Positions 10,770 through 19,862 of a stretch of 64,000 nt of DNA are shown one piece after another. Numbering within the stretch: position 1 is the stretch's first letter; each line of letters begins with the position of its first letter. The translations under genes and the position numbers were made by a program. The notes under the pieces are model-generated. The model was not told the DNA's origin. It was given only the letters and a program-made list of their open reading frames with translations, and ran no database searches. Source of the DNA: Bettongia penicillata ogilbyi (taxonomy: Eukaryota; Chordata; Mammalia; Diprotodontia; Potoroidae); assembly GCA_023548195.1 (NCBI GenBank), contig JAJHZJ010000751.1, positions 1,120,501 to 1,184,500 of the forward strand, given 5' to 3'.

Positions 10770-11825
10770 ACCTAGTTTCTTCAGTTTGTCAATGACCTCC
10801 CTAAAATGTAGTGCTTAGAGCTAAATACCTTTGTCTAGATCTGTTTTTTTCCAGGACTGTGCACCATGAGACTATCATCTCCCTGCTTCTAATTACTATA
10901 CTTCTTTTAAGGCATACTAAAGTAACATTTGCGGGGGGGGGGGGGGGGGGGGGGGCAGCCATATCATACAGTACATGAAAACCAGGGACAATCTTTCCCT
11001 CTTCTAGCCTGCAAAAACCTACTCCTCTTTTCCCCTGGACACTGAAGCTTCCTCATATGTGTGGGAGAGTTTTTTGGTCGTAGTAAAATGTTTCCTTTGG
11101 TTTGTACGTTTGTCAGGTTTTTTTTTTTTTTTATCTTTTTGTCTCTTTCATATGAAATATTTCCCCACTACACCTTCCTTCATCTTGCAACTGTGCAGTT
11201 GACTTTTTGAACCTTAAGTGAGGATATTGCATTTATCCTTCCTAAGCTGTACATCATCAGATTGATTTTTTGTTTAAGCCTGTGGAGACTTTCTCTTCCA
11301 ACATATTTAACTTCCCATCACTTTTGATGTTGAGGGCCATGTCGACCTTCAAATAGAAGCACATAATTTCAGAATTGAAAACAACCTCAAAAGGCATGCT
11401 TCCAACCTGTACTCAACAAAGAATTGCAACTCCACTGCAACTGGGAAGGCATCAAAGTACTTGGACAACATACGACCAAAAACAGGACCTGGGGGACACT
11501 CTAATAGAAATATCTTTCCAAGTTGACATTGATACCCATTTCTCATTGAGTCTGGTCCTTCAACCACCTCTACCAATCTTGCCCACCTTTTCCCTTCTGT
11601 ACACATGATAGTGCAAAGGATTTTCTTTAATGTCTTATTAAAATAAAAGGATACTATGCCTATACCATATGACATCAGTTATCCTTTTCAAAAGAGGTTT
11701 TCCAGATGTGATCGGCCGTACGTCACACCTTGCTGGCTTTTGGTGATCGTCATTTTGATCTCAGGTGCTTACAAATTATTGCTTAGTAACATGTTCAAGG
11801 ATTTTGTCAAGGCTTATAAGCACTG
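10770..11825 (-). mobile_element. L3/CR1 LINE, reverse-transcriptase and 3' region, minus strand
   Basis: In order on the plus strand: 'tttgtcaatgacctccctaa', 'aatgtagtgcttagagctaa', 'ttttgaaccttaagtgagga', 'acaggacctgggggacactc', 'tgacattgatacccatttct', 'aaggattttgtcaaggctta'. These follow the reverse complement of the CR1-clade L3 consensus in collinear order. The minus-strand ORF at 11349-11675 corresponds to the VPQGSVLGP region in badly eroded form. It contains the poly-G run at 10933. Confidence 0.65.
10933..10955 (+). repeat. Poly-G run, 23 bases
   Basis: Twenty-three uninterrupted G residues directly after GC and before CAGCC, inside an L3/CR1 fragment. Possible G-quadruplex, or an artefact of sequencing or assembly. 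Confidence 0.95.
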
Positions 11826-12121
11826 TGGTAAGTTCTGGAGATAAATATATAGTAAAGGAAGACCTGAGTTCGTGTCTTACCCAATAAAATTGGTATATCG
11901 CTTTATTTTGCTTGACTGTACATATTAGTAATAAAGGGATCTTTTCTGGGATGAGGAGAAAAGTGGAGAGCAAGATTGATAAATAATAATACACATGGAA
12001 AATGTAATTATATTTTATTAATTGGAATTAAATAATTTGACAATAAATGGTTAGTAAACAAATTTGAGTCATGGTACCGAGTTCAGTTATTATTGCTGTT
12101 TATTTGTTTTTTAAAGGAAAA
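11826..12121. other. Unassigned AT-rich sequence before the HAL1-like element
   Basis: No recognisable repeat. It holds the pre-insertion flank of the LINE at 12138. Confidence 0.35.
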
Positions 12122-12137
12122 GAGAGGAACCTGTTTA
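12122..12137. repeat. Target-site duplication, left copy
   Basis: GAGAGGAACCTGTTTA, matching 14931-14946 (GAAAGGAAACTGTTTA) at 14 of 16 positions. It directly flanks the T-rich reverse complement of the LINE tail. Confidence 0.85.
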
Positions 12138-12181
12138 ATTTTTTAAATTTCTTTTATTTATTTATATAAATTTATTTATTT

Positions 12182-13169
12182 GACTTTTTACATTCATTTT
12201 CACAAAATTTTGGGTTCCAAATTTTCTCCCCATTTATCCCCTCCCCCTGCCCCAATACACCAAGCATTCTAATTTCCCCTATCACCAATCTGCCCTCTCT
12301 TCTATCCTCCCTCCCTTCCCTTACCCCATCTTCTCTTTTGTCCTGTAGGGCCAGATAACTTTCTATTCCCCATTAACTGTATTTCTTATTTCCTAGTACC
12401 AACAACAATACTCAACAGTTGTTCCTAAAACTTTGAGTTCCAACGTCTCCCCATCCCTCCCTCCCTCCCCATTCCCTTTGGGAAGGCAGGGAATTCAATA
12501 CAGGCCATATCTGTGTAGTTTTGCAAATGACTTCAATAATAGTCGTGTTGAGTAAGTGTAACTATATATTTCCCTCCATCCTATCCTTCCCCCCATTGCT
12601 TCTATTCTCTCTTTTGATCCTATCCCTCCCTGAGTGTTGACTTCAAATTGCTCCATCCTCCCATTACCCTCCCTTCCATCATCCCCCCCACCCTGCTTAT
12701 CTCCTTCTTCCCCATTTTTCTGTACTGTAAGATAGGTTTTCATACCAAAATGAGTGTGCATTTTATTCCTTCCTTTAGTCGAATGTGATGAGAGTAAACT
12801 TCATGTTTTTCACTTAGCTCTCCTCTTTTTTCCCTCCACTAAAAAGTCTCCTGCTTGCCTCTTCTATGAGAGATAATTTGCCCCATTCTATTTCTCCCTC
12901 TCTCCTCCCAATACATTTCTCTCTCACCACTTCATTTTTTTAAGATGTGATCCCATCCTATTCAACTCACTCTGTGCTCTTTGTCTCTCTGTGTGCATGC
13001 ATGTGTGTGTGTGTGTATGTGTAATCCCACCAACTACCCAGATACTGAAAAGTTTTAAGAGTTACAAATATTGTCTTTCGATGTAGGAATGTAAACAGTT
13101 CAACTTTGGTAAGTCCCTCATGACTTCTCTTTGCTGTTTACTCTTTCATGCGTCTTCTCATTCTTGTGT
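12182..13169 (-). other. 3' region of the HAL1-like element
   Basis: Purine-rich on the element strand (GGGAGGGAGGGAGGG-type runs, e.g. around 12450-12475 and 12670-12690). It contains an ATG-initiated 88-codon ORF at 12495-12761 and a GTGT/CACA tract at 13001-13021. It does not resemble the other L1 3' UTRs in this window (28.3, 46.0 and 56.6 kb), so this element belongs to a different L1 lineage. The ORF has no recognisable domain, and I read it as a by-product of composition. Confidence 0.6.
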
Positions 13170-14324
13170 TCAAAAGTCAAATTTTCTCTTCAGCTCTGGT
13201 CTTTTCATCAAGAATGCTTGAAAGTCCTCAATTTCATTGAAAGACCAGTTTTTCCCCTGAAGTATTATACTCAGTTTTGCTGGGTAGGTGATTCTTGGTT
13301 TGAGTCCTAGTTCCTTTGACTTCTGGAATATCCTATTCCACGCCCTTTGCTCCCTTAATGTAGAAGCTGCTAGATCTTGAGTTATCCTGATTGTATTTCC
13401 ACAATACTGGAATTGTTTCTTTCTAGGTGCTTGCAATATTTTCTCCTTGACCTGGGAATTCTGGAATTTGGCCACAATGTTCCTAGGAGTTTCTCCTTTT
13501 GGATCTCTTTCAGGCAGTGATCAATGGATTCCTTCAACACTTATTTTGCCCTCTGTTTCTAGAATATCAGGGCAGTTTTCCTTGATCACTTCATGGAAGT
13601 TGATGTCTAGGCTCTTTTTTGGATCATGACTTTCAGGTAGTCCCATAATTTTTAAATTGTCTCTCCTGAATCTATTTTCCAGATCAGTTGTTTTTCCAAT
13701 GAGATATTTCACATTCTCTTCCATTTTTTCATTCTTTTGGTTTTGTTTTGTGATTTCTTGGTTTCTCAGAAAGTCATTAGACTCCATCTGTTCCATTCTA
13801 ATTTTGAGAGAACTGTTCTCTTCAGTGAGCTTTTGAACCTCTTTTTCCATTTGGCTAATTCTGCTTTTGAAAGCCTTCTTCTCCTCATTGGCTTTTTGAA
13901 CCTCTTTTGCCAATTGAGTTAGTCTATTTTTCAAGGTGTTATTTTCTTCAGCATTTTTTGGGGTCTCCTTTAGCAAGGTATTGACCTGTTTTTCATGCTT
14001 TTCTGACATCTCTCTCATTTCTCTTCACAGTTTTTCCTCCACCTGTCTAACTTGATTTTAAAAATCCTTTTTGAGCTCTTCTATGGCCTGAGCCCACTGA
14101 ATATCTATTTTGGATGCTTGGGATACAGAGACCTTGACTTCTGTGTCTTTACCTGATGGTAAGCATTGTTCTTCCTCATCAGAAAAAAAAGGAGGAAATA
14201 TCTGTTCACCAAGAAAGTAACCTTCTATGGTCTTATTTTTTTCCCTTTTCTGGGCATTTTCCCAGCCAGTTACTTGACTTCTGAGATTCCCCTCCACCCT
14301 CTCCTCACCTCTAGATCTGCCCAG
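13170..14324 (-). pseudogene. LINE-1 ORF1p (RNA-binding chaperone) pseudogene
   Basis: In intact L1s this protein forms coiled-coil trimers that coat L1 RNA. One frame stays open in register from 14324 to the terminal stop at 13170-13172 (about 384 codons) with no frameshift. It is broken by three nonsense codons: TAA at 14058-14060, TGA at 14025-14027 and TGA at 13521-13523. The likely start codon is mutated to CTG (14322-14324, giving LGRSRGEE), since an in-frame stop (14325-14327) lies just upstream. Domains in order: basic/acidic N-terminus; heptad-rich coiled coil (13690-13980; LKNRL, LAKEVQ, ISQMEKEVQ, LKIRMEQM); RRM entry RRDNLKIMGLPES; C-terminal domain with NIVAKFQNSQVKEKIL, DLAASTLREQR and RITYPAKLSI, ending KRKFDF. 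At least two stops look like CpG decay (CGA to TGA). Confidence 0.92.
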
Positions 14325-14930
14325 TTAGTGCTTGGAGTCTGAAATCCAAATACTGTTTCCCAGCCTCAGGCCTTTTAGCTGCCATCCCAGCTGCTATTCA
14401 GGGTAAGATTAAATTCAGGTTCTCAGGTCGGGGCAGGCCGCCTCCCAGTCTCAGTTCCCTCAGGGGATTTATGGGGAGACCTTCAGTAATAGATCCGAAC
14501 TCCTGTCTGCTCCGGCAGCTCCTGTCTGCTGCTTCTCCCACCGTTTCCTCCCGAGGGGCCTGAGTTTTGGAGACACCCCACTCCCCTCTCGGCCGGCCAG
14601 ATAATGTCTCTCACTGACCTGTAGCACCTGTGGGTGGAGGGACCTTCGTGGCTGCCAGAGATTCTGTCCCTGAAACCTGCTCGGATCTGCTCCTCTCAGG
14701 GCCGTGTGGCCAGGGCAGTGCTGGGCCCCACTTCGGGTCTGGTGCACGATAGACCTTTGGTGCTGGTTTTTCAGGGCTCTCTGGAACAGAAATTTCCTCC
14801 ACTCCATTGTTGTGTGGCTTCCACTGCTTCAGAATTTGTTGGGAATTCCTCTTAAGAGGTAATTTATGGGCTGTGGGTTTGGAGCTAGCATATGTGAATC
14901 TTTCAACTCCACCATCGTGGCTCCTCCTCC
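14325..14930 (-). promoter_or_regulatory. 5' UTR / internal promoter region of the HAL1-like LINE
   Basis: The most CpG-rich stretch I see in the window (for example GGCCGGCC at 14591-14598, plus several CG dinucleotides at 14430-14700). L1 5' UTRs carry an internal RNA polymerase II promoter, so promoter function is inferred from family knowledge. No host gene starts here. Confidence 0.6.
14469..14807 (-). other. Upstream ORF in the LINE 5' UTR (112 codons)
   Basis: ATG-initiated (MEWRKFLFQRALKNQHQ...), ending before ORF1 at 14469. It is proline-, arginine- and glutamine-rich with no recognisable domain, and a second frame of 63 codons overlaps it. It may be only the result of a GC-rich UTR with few stops. 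Only its long open frame supports it. Confidence 0.35.
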
Positions 14931-14946
14931 GAAAGGAAACTGTTTA
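14931..14946. repeat. Target-site duplication, right copy
   Basis: GAAAGGAAACTGTTTA, partner of 12122-12137. It overlaps the first bases of the SINE that follows. Confidence 0.85.
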
Positions 14947-15135
14947 GCACAGTGAAAGAGCAATGAATTTGGTGTCAGAGTCCAAACTGAAAGCAAGGTC
15001 TTTCACTTGCTACGAATGTGACCGAGCAACTGCCTCAACTTCTCATGAATTAAGCTTACTCATATTTAGAATGAGAGAGTTGGATTAGATAACCTATAAA
15101 GTCCCTTCCAGATTTCAGTTTTTGATGCTAAAATA
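14940..15135 (+). mobile_element. SINE with CR1/L3-like tail, pre-existing target of the HAL1-like insertion
   Basis: 'agcacagtgaaagagcaatg', 'atttggtgtcagagtccaaa', 'gaatgtgaccgagcaactgc', 'gagagttggattagataacc', 'agtcccttccagatttcag'. The target-site duplication lies at its 5' edge. Confidence 0.75.
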
Positions 15136-15254
15136 TGGTATATTAAAAGTGTTTTTGTTGCCTCTCATTTTAAGAAATACTAACCTATAAAAGAGTGGTT
15201 TCACGAAATTTATACATTAAGAATTATTGTACCAGTCCAACTGTAGTATCCTTT

Positions 15255-15362
15255 GTGATGGGAAGGCTTGGGTTTCAGTCCTACCTGCTTGTGACACTTC
15301 ATTATGTGAATCTGGCCACTTAACCTAATCAGGCTTCACTGTACTCATCGGAAACATAGGCG
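15255..15362 (+). mobile_element. MIR-type SINE fragment
   Basis: 'ggtttcagtcctacctgctt' and 'tgaatctggccacttaacct' follow the SINE B-box and core order. Confidence 0.5.
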
Positions 15363-15404
15363 TGACCACGGTAGGGTTGCCAGAATGCTTAAATGAGTTA
15401 AGCA

Positions 15405-15405
<1 letters not shown>

Positions 15406-15440
<35 letters not shown>

Positions 15441-15449
15441 ACACACACA
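15406..15449. repeat. (CA)n microsatellite
   Basis: About 21 CA units with one T interruption at 15436. The ORF reading VCVCVC is a translation of it. Confidence 0.97.
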
Positions 15450-15464
15450 TGACAATCTGGTAGG

Positions 15465-15572
15465 GTTGAATAGTAGGTAGAGAACTGGCCTTGAAGTCAA
15501 GAGGACTTGGGTTCAATTTCTATCTCTAACCTTGAACCCATCACTCAGCCTTGTCTTCAGTTAATTATAAGA
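15465..15572 (+). mobile_element. MIR-type SINE head fragment
   Basis: 'gaatagtaggtagagaactg', 'ccttgaagtcaagaggactt', 'gggttcaatttctatctcta'. Confidence 0.6.
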
Positions 15573-15579
15573 GACTATA

Positions 15580-16525
15580 ATTTGCAAAGCAATTGCTGTT
15601 TTACATCAATGAAGGGAGTTTCCTCACTAGGACTTTCCCATATGGATGAAATCAGAGATCCCCCATGCCCCAAAGTGATTATTCACATGAAAAAATCATT
15701 ATTCTGTTTCAATAAATGGAATTCCTGCAGTTTCCCTTTAAATGGTTCCCCTAGTACATTTAGAAGATAATTTCATTTACAAGGGCTTGACTTACATGCT
15801 TTTCAGATATGTATCTATTTTGTAGAGTGAGGTCCATCTGTCATTGCAAATAGTTCATAACACATATTCTGTTTTTTTGTATAGAAAAATGATACTGACC
15901 CATCACCAGGAGGACATTCCAGTCATGTTACCGGATTTGTACTAAGCCATCCACATTCCCTCACCTGATCCCCCTCATGAGGTGCAGTAGTCATTTGTTA
16001 GACAGCTGGTGGGGATTAGGGGGGAAAGTCTCTGGCCATGAAACAAAATGTTTCCTTTGGGCAAACCCATTCCTTTGGCCTTATTACCACCAAGTTCTGA
16101 GCAGCTGAACTAACTGGTCAAGACAACAAAGACCCTGGGAATGGCCTTACCACTCAGGAAGCATTGAATTTCTTCTATCCCTGAGATGGTGCCCCCCCTC
16201 CACCTTCCATGGGAACCAGACAAATAAGAGCATTTGGGATAGTATAGATAATTCTCTTTTAGTAAATTGGGCATTTTTTTTCAGTAGGATCCATAGCATG
16301 AAAATTTATCAATCTGCAATGGCAATGTTGTTTCTCAATCATTGAAAAAGAGAGTTGGAAGAATGTTCCATCCCACTTGTGCATTTGCATGATACTGATG
16401 AATATTTCTCATAAAGAAAATGACTCACAAATTTTTAAGTGGGGTGGGGTGCAAAGAAGGAAAGCAGCATAAATTGGACTTTGTTTTTTGACTTAATTTG
16501 ATATTTCTGCTGGTTTTAATTAATC
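15580..16525. other. Low-repeat block, possible conserved non-coding DNA
   Basis: Nearly 950 bp with no repeat signature I recognise and no ORF above 70 codons. It contains an octamer-like 'catttgcatgat' at about 16382 and CAGCTGGTGGGGATTAGG at about 16002. Regulatory function is speculation. Confidence 0.35.
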
Positions 16526-16529
16526 ACTT

Positions 16530-16800
16530 GCTCAACAAGCATTTACTAAACTACTGCTGTGATCTAGTGCTGGAAATACAAAGACAAGTATGAGAGTCTT
16601 TGGCCACAAGAAGCTTACCTTGGGGAAACAATGTGCATGTATACAGGTATACGAAAAGTAGATTCATGGTAATCTGTCATGGGTAAGCACCAGCACCTTA
16701 CAGATCCAAAAAAGCCTTATCACTAGACCTGATCTGAGTCTTGAATTTGTTCTGAGTCTTGAAATTAACTTCAGTCAGAGGTGAGGAGGAAGGACATTGG
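16530..16800 (-). mobile_element. L2 3' region, minus strand
   Basis: 'aacaagcatttactaaacta', 'ctagtgctggaaatacaaag' and 'cacaagaagcttaccttggg' are the reverse complement of the L2 3' UTR. Confidence 0.7.
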
Positions 16801-16844
16801 ATGAACGAATGAATGCATACCATTTAAAAGCTTGCTCTGTTAAA

Positions 16845-16950
16845 ATAGTACCTTACAGATTGGTAAGTGCTTAATAAATGCTTATGGACTGACTATCCCT
16901 AACAGTGCCTCCTAACACAATGTGGGTACTTAATAAATGTTCTTTGGCTG
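16845..16950 (+). mobile_element. Two L2 3' tips in tandem
   Basis: 'aagtgcttaataaatgctta' with GGACTGACT, then 'gtacttaataaatgttcttt' with GGCTGATT. Two L2 ends sit about 60 bp apart in the same orientation. Confidence 0.7.
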
Positions 16951-16954
16951 ATTT

Positions 16955-17480
16955 ATATCCATCACCTCTCTCCCAGACCAGTGTTTCTGGCCTCCAACAA
17001 GACTTTTTCTGCCCTCTCCCCCAGCCACATTAGCCACTGGAAGTTGCATAGCATTCTAATTATCTGGAACAAGCTGAATCTCCTCAAAATTCTGTTCTCC
17101 AGGGCAGTCTCACTGTAGTGAGCTTTTATAACCACGTTGGAAGCTTGAGAAGGTGTGAGCAACTTCAAAGAGTCATGGTCTATTAGGATTCCTTCCCCTC
17201 TGTCATTTTCACTGTTCAGTTAAGCAACCAGGACCCAAGAACGAGAAGGCCAAGTGTGAAGACACTCAGTTCTCATGGCTGAGGCTGGTGAGCCTGGGGC
17301 AGGAGTGTTCTGGAAAGCAGAAACGATCTCCCTAATAGCTTCATTCCAATATAAAAGATTTAAGACACTCAAGTATTTTAAGAGTATTTCTAAACCAGAA
17401 CAAATGATGTTTTAATTTATATAATAAAGAACAAGGGAAATAGAAACTTCTGGACCTTTTCTTTTTCCACTTAGATATTA
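16955..17480. other. No recognisable gene or repeat
   Basis: A 68-codon minus-strand ORF at 16962-17168 has no recognisable domain. The rest is unassigned. Confidence 0.35.
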
Positions 17481-17489
17481 CTCATTTAC

Positions 17490-17508
17490 ACACACACACA
17501 CACACTTT
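17490..17508. repeat. (CA)n short microsatellite
   Basis: About 9 CA units. Confidence 0.9.
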
Positions 17509-17524
17509 AAATTGTGTATGTGAC

Positions 17525-17740
17525 ATAGCTCACATTTAGCTAGAGCTCTGAGACTTGCAAAGTCCTTTTTCTACATGATATTACTTGATTCTCATAACTT
17601 CCCTGTGAGCTAAGCGCCAATATTCCTAGTTTACAGATGAAGAGACACAGATAGTTTTAGCCCAGGAGAATATTTACAGTTAGTGTCTGAAATGGGAATA
17701 CCAAGTCCAAGTATTCTACCAATTCTGTCTTGTTGCCTGG
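17525..17740 (-). mobile_element. MIR SINE, minus strand
   Basis: 'tgcaaagtcctttttctaca', 'ttgattctcataacttccct', 'tttacagatgaagagacaca' and 'ccaagtccaagtattctacc' give a nearly full-length reverse complement. Confidence 0.75.
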
Positions 17741-17747
17741 ACCTATT

Positions 17748-17870
17748 CAATACAATTTAATTCGAAAAGCACTTCCTGGATGCAAAGCATTGTGCTAAGC
17801 ATTATCTTTTCTTTAAAACTCACATCCTAATGAGGGAGACAACATATTAACAAAAAATATTTTTCTTTTC
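17748..17870 (-). mobile_element. L2 3' tip, minus strand
   Basis: 'aagcacttcctggatgcaaa', 'gcattgtgctaagcattatc' and 'cctaatgagggagacaacat'. Confidence 0.7.
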
Positions 17871-17931
17871 ATCTTCATCAGTTTGAATGGTATGAAGTAA
17901 AACATCAGAGTTCTTTTTGGTTGTTCTTGCT

Positions 17932-18026
17932 TTTTAAAGGGTCACACAGCTAGTAAGTGTCTGAGCCCACATTTGAACTCAGGAAGACTAGTTTTCCTGA
18001 CTCATAGCCCAGCACTCTATTCCCCA
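17932..18026 (-). mobile_element. Marsupial tRNA-derived SINE head, minus strand
   Basis: 'gggtcacacagctagtaagt', 'ctgagcccacatttgaactc', 'ctagttttcctgactcatag', 'cccagcactctattcccc'. It is nearly identical, in inverted orientation, to the head of the SINE at 19609. Confidence 0.85.
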
Positions 18027-18600
18027 ACACATGTGTGACTTCTTACCAGTAATGATTTGTAGCATATTTCTATGTAGTCATTTATAATTAGCATTTTTTC
18101 TTTCAAAAGTTGCTCATGTTCTTTGACATCTTAGACAAAGTATCTTTTTAAGCAGACATGTACAGAGAATGGAAACAGAGGATGGTAACAGAGAATGAAT
18201 ATTAAAGCATGACTCCTGTAAGAGTACTCTCTGGACAACCAAAGCTCAAAATGAGAGAAGGCAAAGGACAAAAAAAATGGTCTCAGAATCCCAGAATGTC
18301 AATCTGTAGAGCCCTCAAAATCCAACCCATCCTTGAACATGAATTCCCTCTACCATGTACTCAACAAAAGGGTCATCTAACCCCTTGCTTGAAGACCTTA
18401 AGGGAGGAAAAGCTTGCCGTCTTTCAAGGTGTTCTAATACTTCTGGATAGTTCTAGGAGTTAAGAAGTTTTAATAAGTTTAATACGTAACTATGGAAATG
18501 TCTCTTAACTGCTAAATTTTATCATGTAAAATGAGAATATTGTACCTAGAAGCATACTTCACAGCACTGTTGTGAATGTTTTGAAAACATTAAAATGTTA

Positions 18601-18860
18601 TACAGGGCGTCCCAAAAATCTCAGTGAGGTTTTATACTATTAGTTTATTATTAGTAGTAGATATTATTAGATAGAAACTTAGATGTGTGCTTTCATTAAT
18701 AAGATATTTTAAAATTCATTAAAAGATATTTTAGATAAGGAAACTCCCTTTGCAAATGGAAATCAGTACTGTTTCTATAACGTACAACCTTAGAGAGTTT
18801 CCCGAGATACCTGCCTAGGCTTACTCATCAATCCATGCCAGACAGAAGTAGGACTTTTTT
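18601..18860 (+). mobile_element. Mariner/Tc1-type DNA transposon fragment
   Basis: TACAGGGCGTCCCAAAAATC and 'tcagtgaggttttatactat' match the TA-flanked terminal inverted repeat of mariner-derived MITEs ('acagggtgtcccaaaagtct'). I do not see the opposite end, so the right boundary is a guess. Confidence 0.65.
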
Positions 18861-19329
18861 TTTGGTTTCAAAGCTAGCACTTCAGTAGCTATTTCCTATT
18901 GAATCTTATTGAATAAAATGATTATATACTTGCTAAGTCATCTTTTCCGGAGGTCACATACCCCTACTTCCTTCAGCAAACATTCCCATGCTGTGATCTT
19001 CAGGCCCTTCACTGGCAGTTATTCTCATCTATTGTCTAGTAACCATATAAAAGTCAAACAGAAACAGAATAAAACAAAAATTGTATAAGTTTGGTTTAAT
19101 TTATTTATAAGGAAACCAAACAGGCATTACTTAATTTTATGCTTTAATAATATGTCCCAGTAATTTGCCAAGAGTATTTTGAAGACTACATCATATTCCC
19201 TTAAAAAAAAAAAAACAATATATTTGTTGTTTTCTCACCCTGTACCATGTTCCTAATTTTGGAGTTTTCAGAGGTAACTGAGTCTGACTCAATGATCATG
19301 TCAGCCAGTTCTTTCAGTGTTCCACTTCT

Positions 19330-19605
19330 TGCAACCCCTAGCTTTCTTCAAGGGCAAACTCACGTGCCCCTTCTCATAATGCAGCTTTCCTTACCCCAAC
19401 ACATCCACTTTTTAGAGCCTGCCCTTATCTCACCCTTGGAAATTGCTTGGTATCTCCTTTGTATAACCTTTATATTTTCTTATCTGTGTATCATGGGAGA
19501 AGAGTTTAAAATGAGATGGATATTTCCAAGTTGAGAGAAGAAGAATCAGAATCCAAGAAGGGCAAAAAAAAGTTACATTTTCATTTTAGTATCCAAAATT
19601 TGTAG
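19330..19605 (+). mobile_element. L2 3' region, left part
   Basis: 'cccctagctttcttcaaggg', 'ctttccttaccccaacacat' and 'tggtatctcctttgtataac' are decayed L2 ORF2 C-terminus and 3' UTR. The tip continues after the SINE. Confidence 0.5.
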
Positions 19606-19862
19606 CTATGTGGCATAGGGAATAGAGTGCTGGGCTATGAGCCAGGAAAACTAGTCTACCTGAGTTCAAATGTGGGCTCAGACACTTATTAGCTGTGTGA
19701 CCCTGGGCAAGTCACTTAACCCTGTTTGCCTCAGTTTCCTCATCTGTAAAATGAGCTGGAAAAGGATATAATAAACCACTCCAGTACCTTCTCCAAGAAA
19801 ATCCCAAATGGGGTTATGAAGAATTGAATATGACTGAAACAACTCAACCACAACGACATCCA
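19606..19862 (+). mobile_element. Marsupial tRNA-derived SINE, near full length
   Basis: 'gaatagagtgctgggctatg', 'gagttcaaatgtgggctcag', 'agctgtgtgaccctgggcaa', 'cagtttcctcatctgtaaaa', 'accactccagtaccttctcc' and 'gactgaaacaactcaaccac'. ATCCAAA occurs at both edges (about 19591 and 19858), which may be part of a target-site duplication. Confidence 0.92.

Larger units (their letters stand above)
12138..14930 (-). mobile_element. ORF2-less LINE-1 (half-L1, HAL1-like), complete insertion
   Basis: A minus-strand L1-type element of about 2.8 kb. On its own strand it runs from GGAGGAGGAGCCACGATGG at 14930, through a CpG-rich 5' UTR (14325-14930) and an ORF1 pseudogene (14324-13170), to a 3' region of about 1.03 kb (13169-12180) and an A-rich tail (12180-12138). 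L1 ORF2 would normally follow ORF1, but no endonuclease or reverse-transcriptase sequence is present. ORF1 leads directly into a purine-rich 3' region. Matching flanks (12122-12137 and 14931-14946) indicate a single full-length retrotransposition, not a later deletion in a nested array. Known family type: half-L1 elements that keep ORF1 only. It could instead be an individually deleted L1 copied in trans. Confidence 0.85.

Noticed and set aside
14360..14830. CpG-rich patch as a host gene CpG island
   Set aside because: It lies exactly within the L1 5' UTR bounded by the element end and ORF1; no host exon follows.
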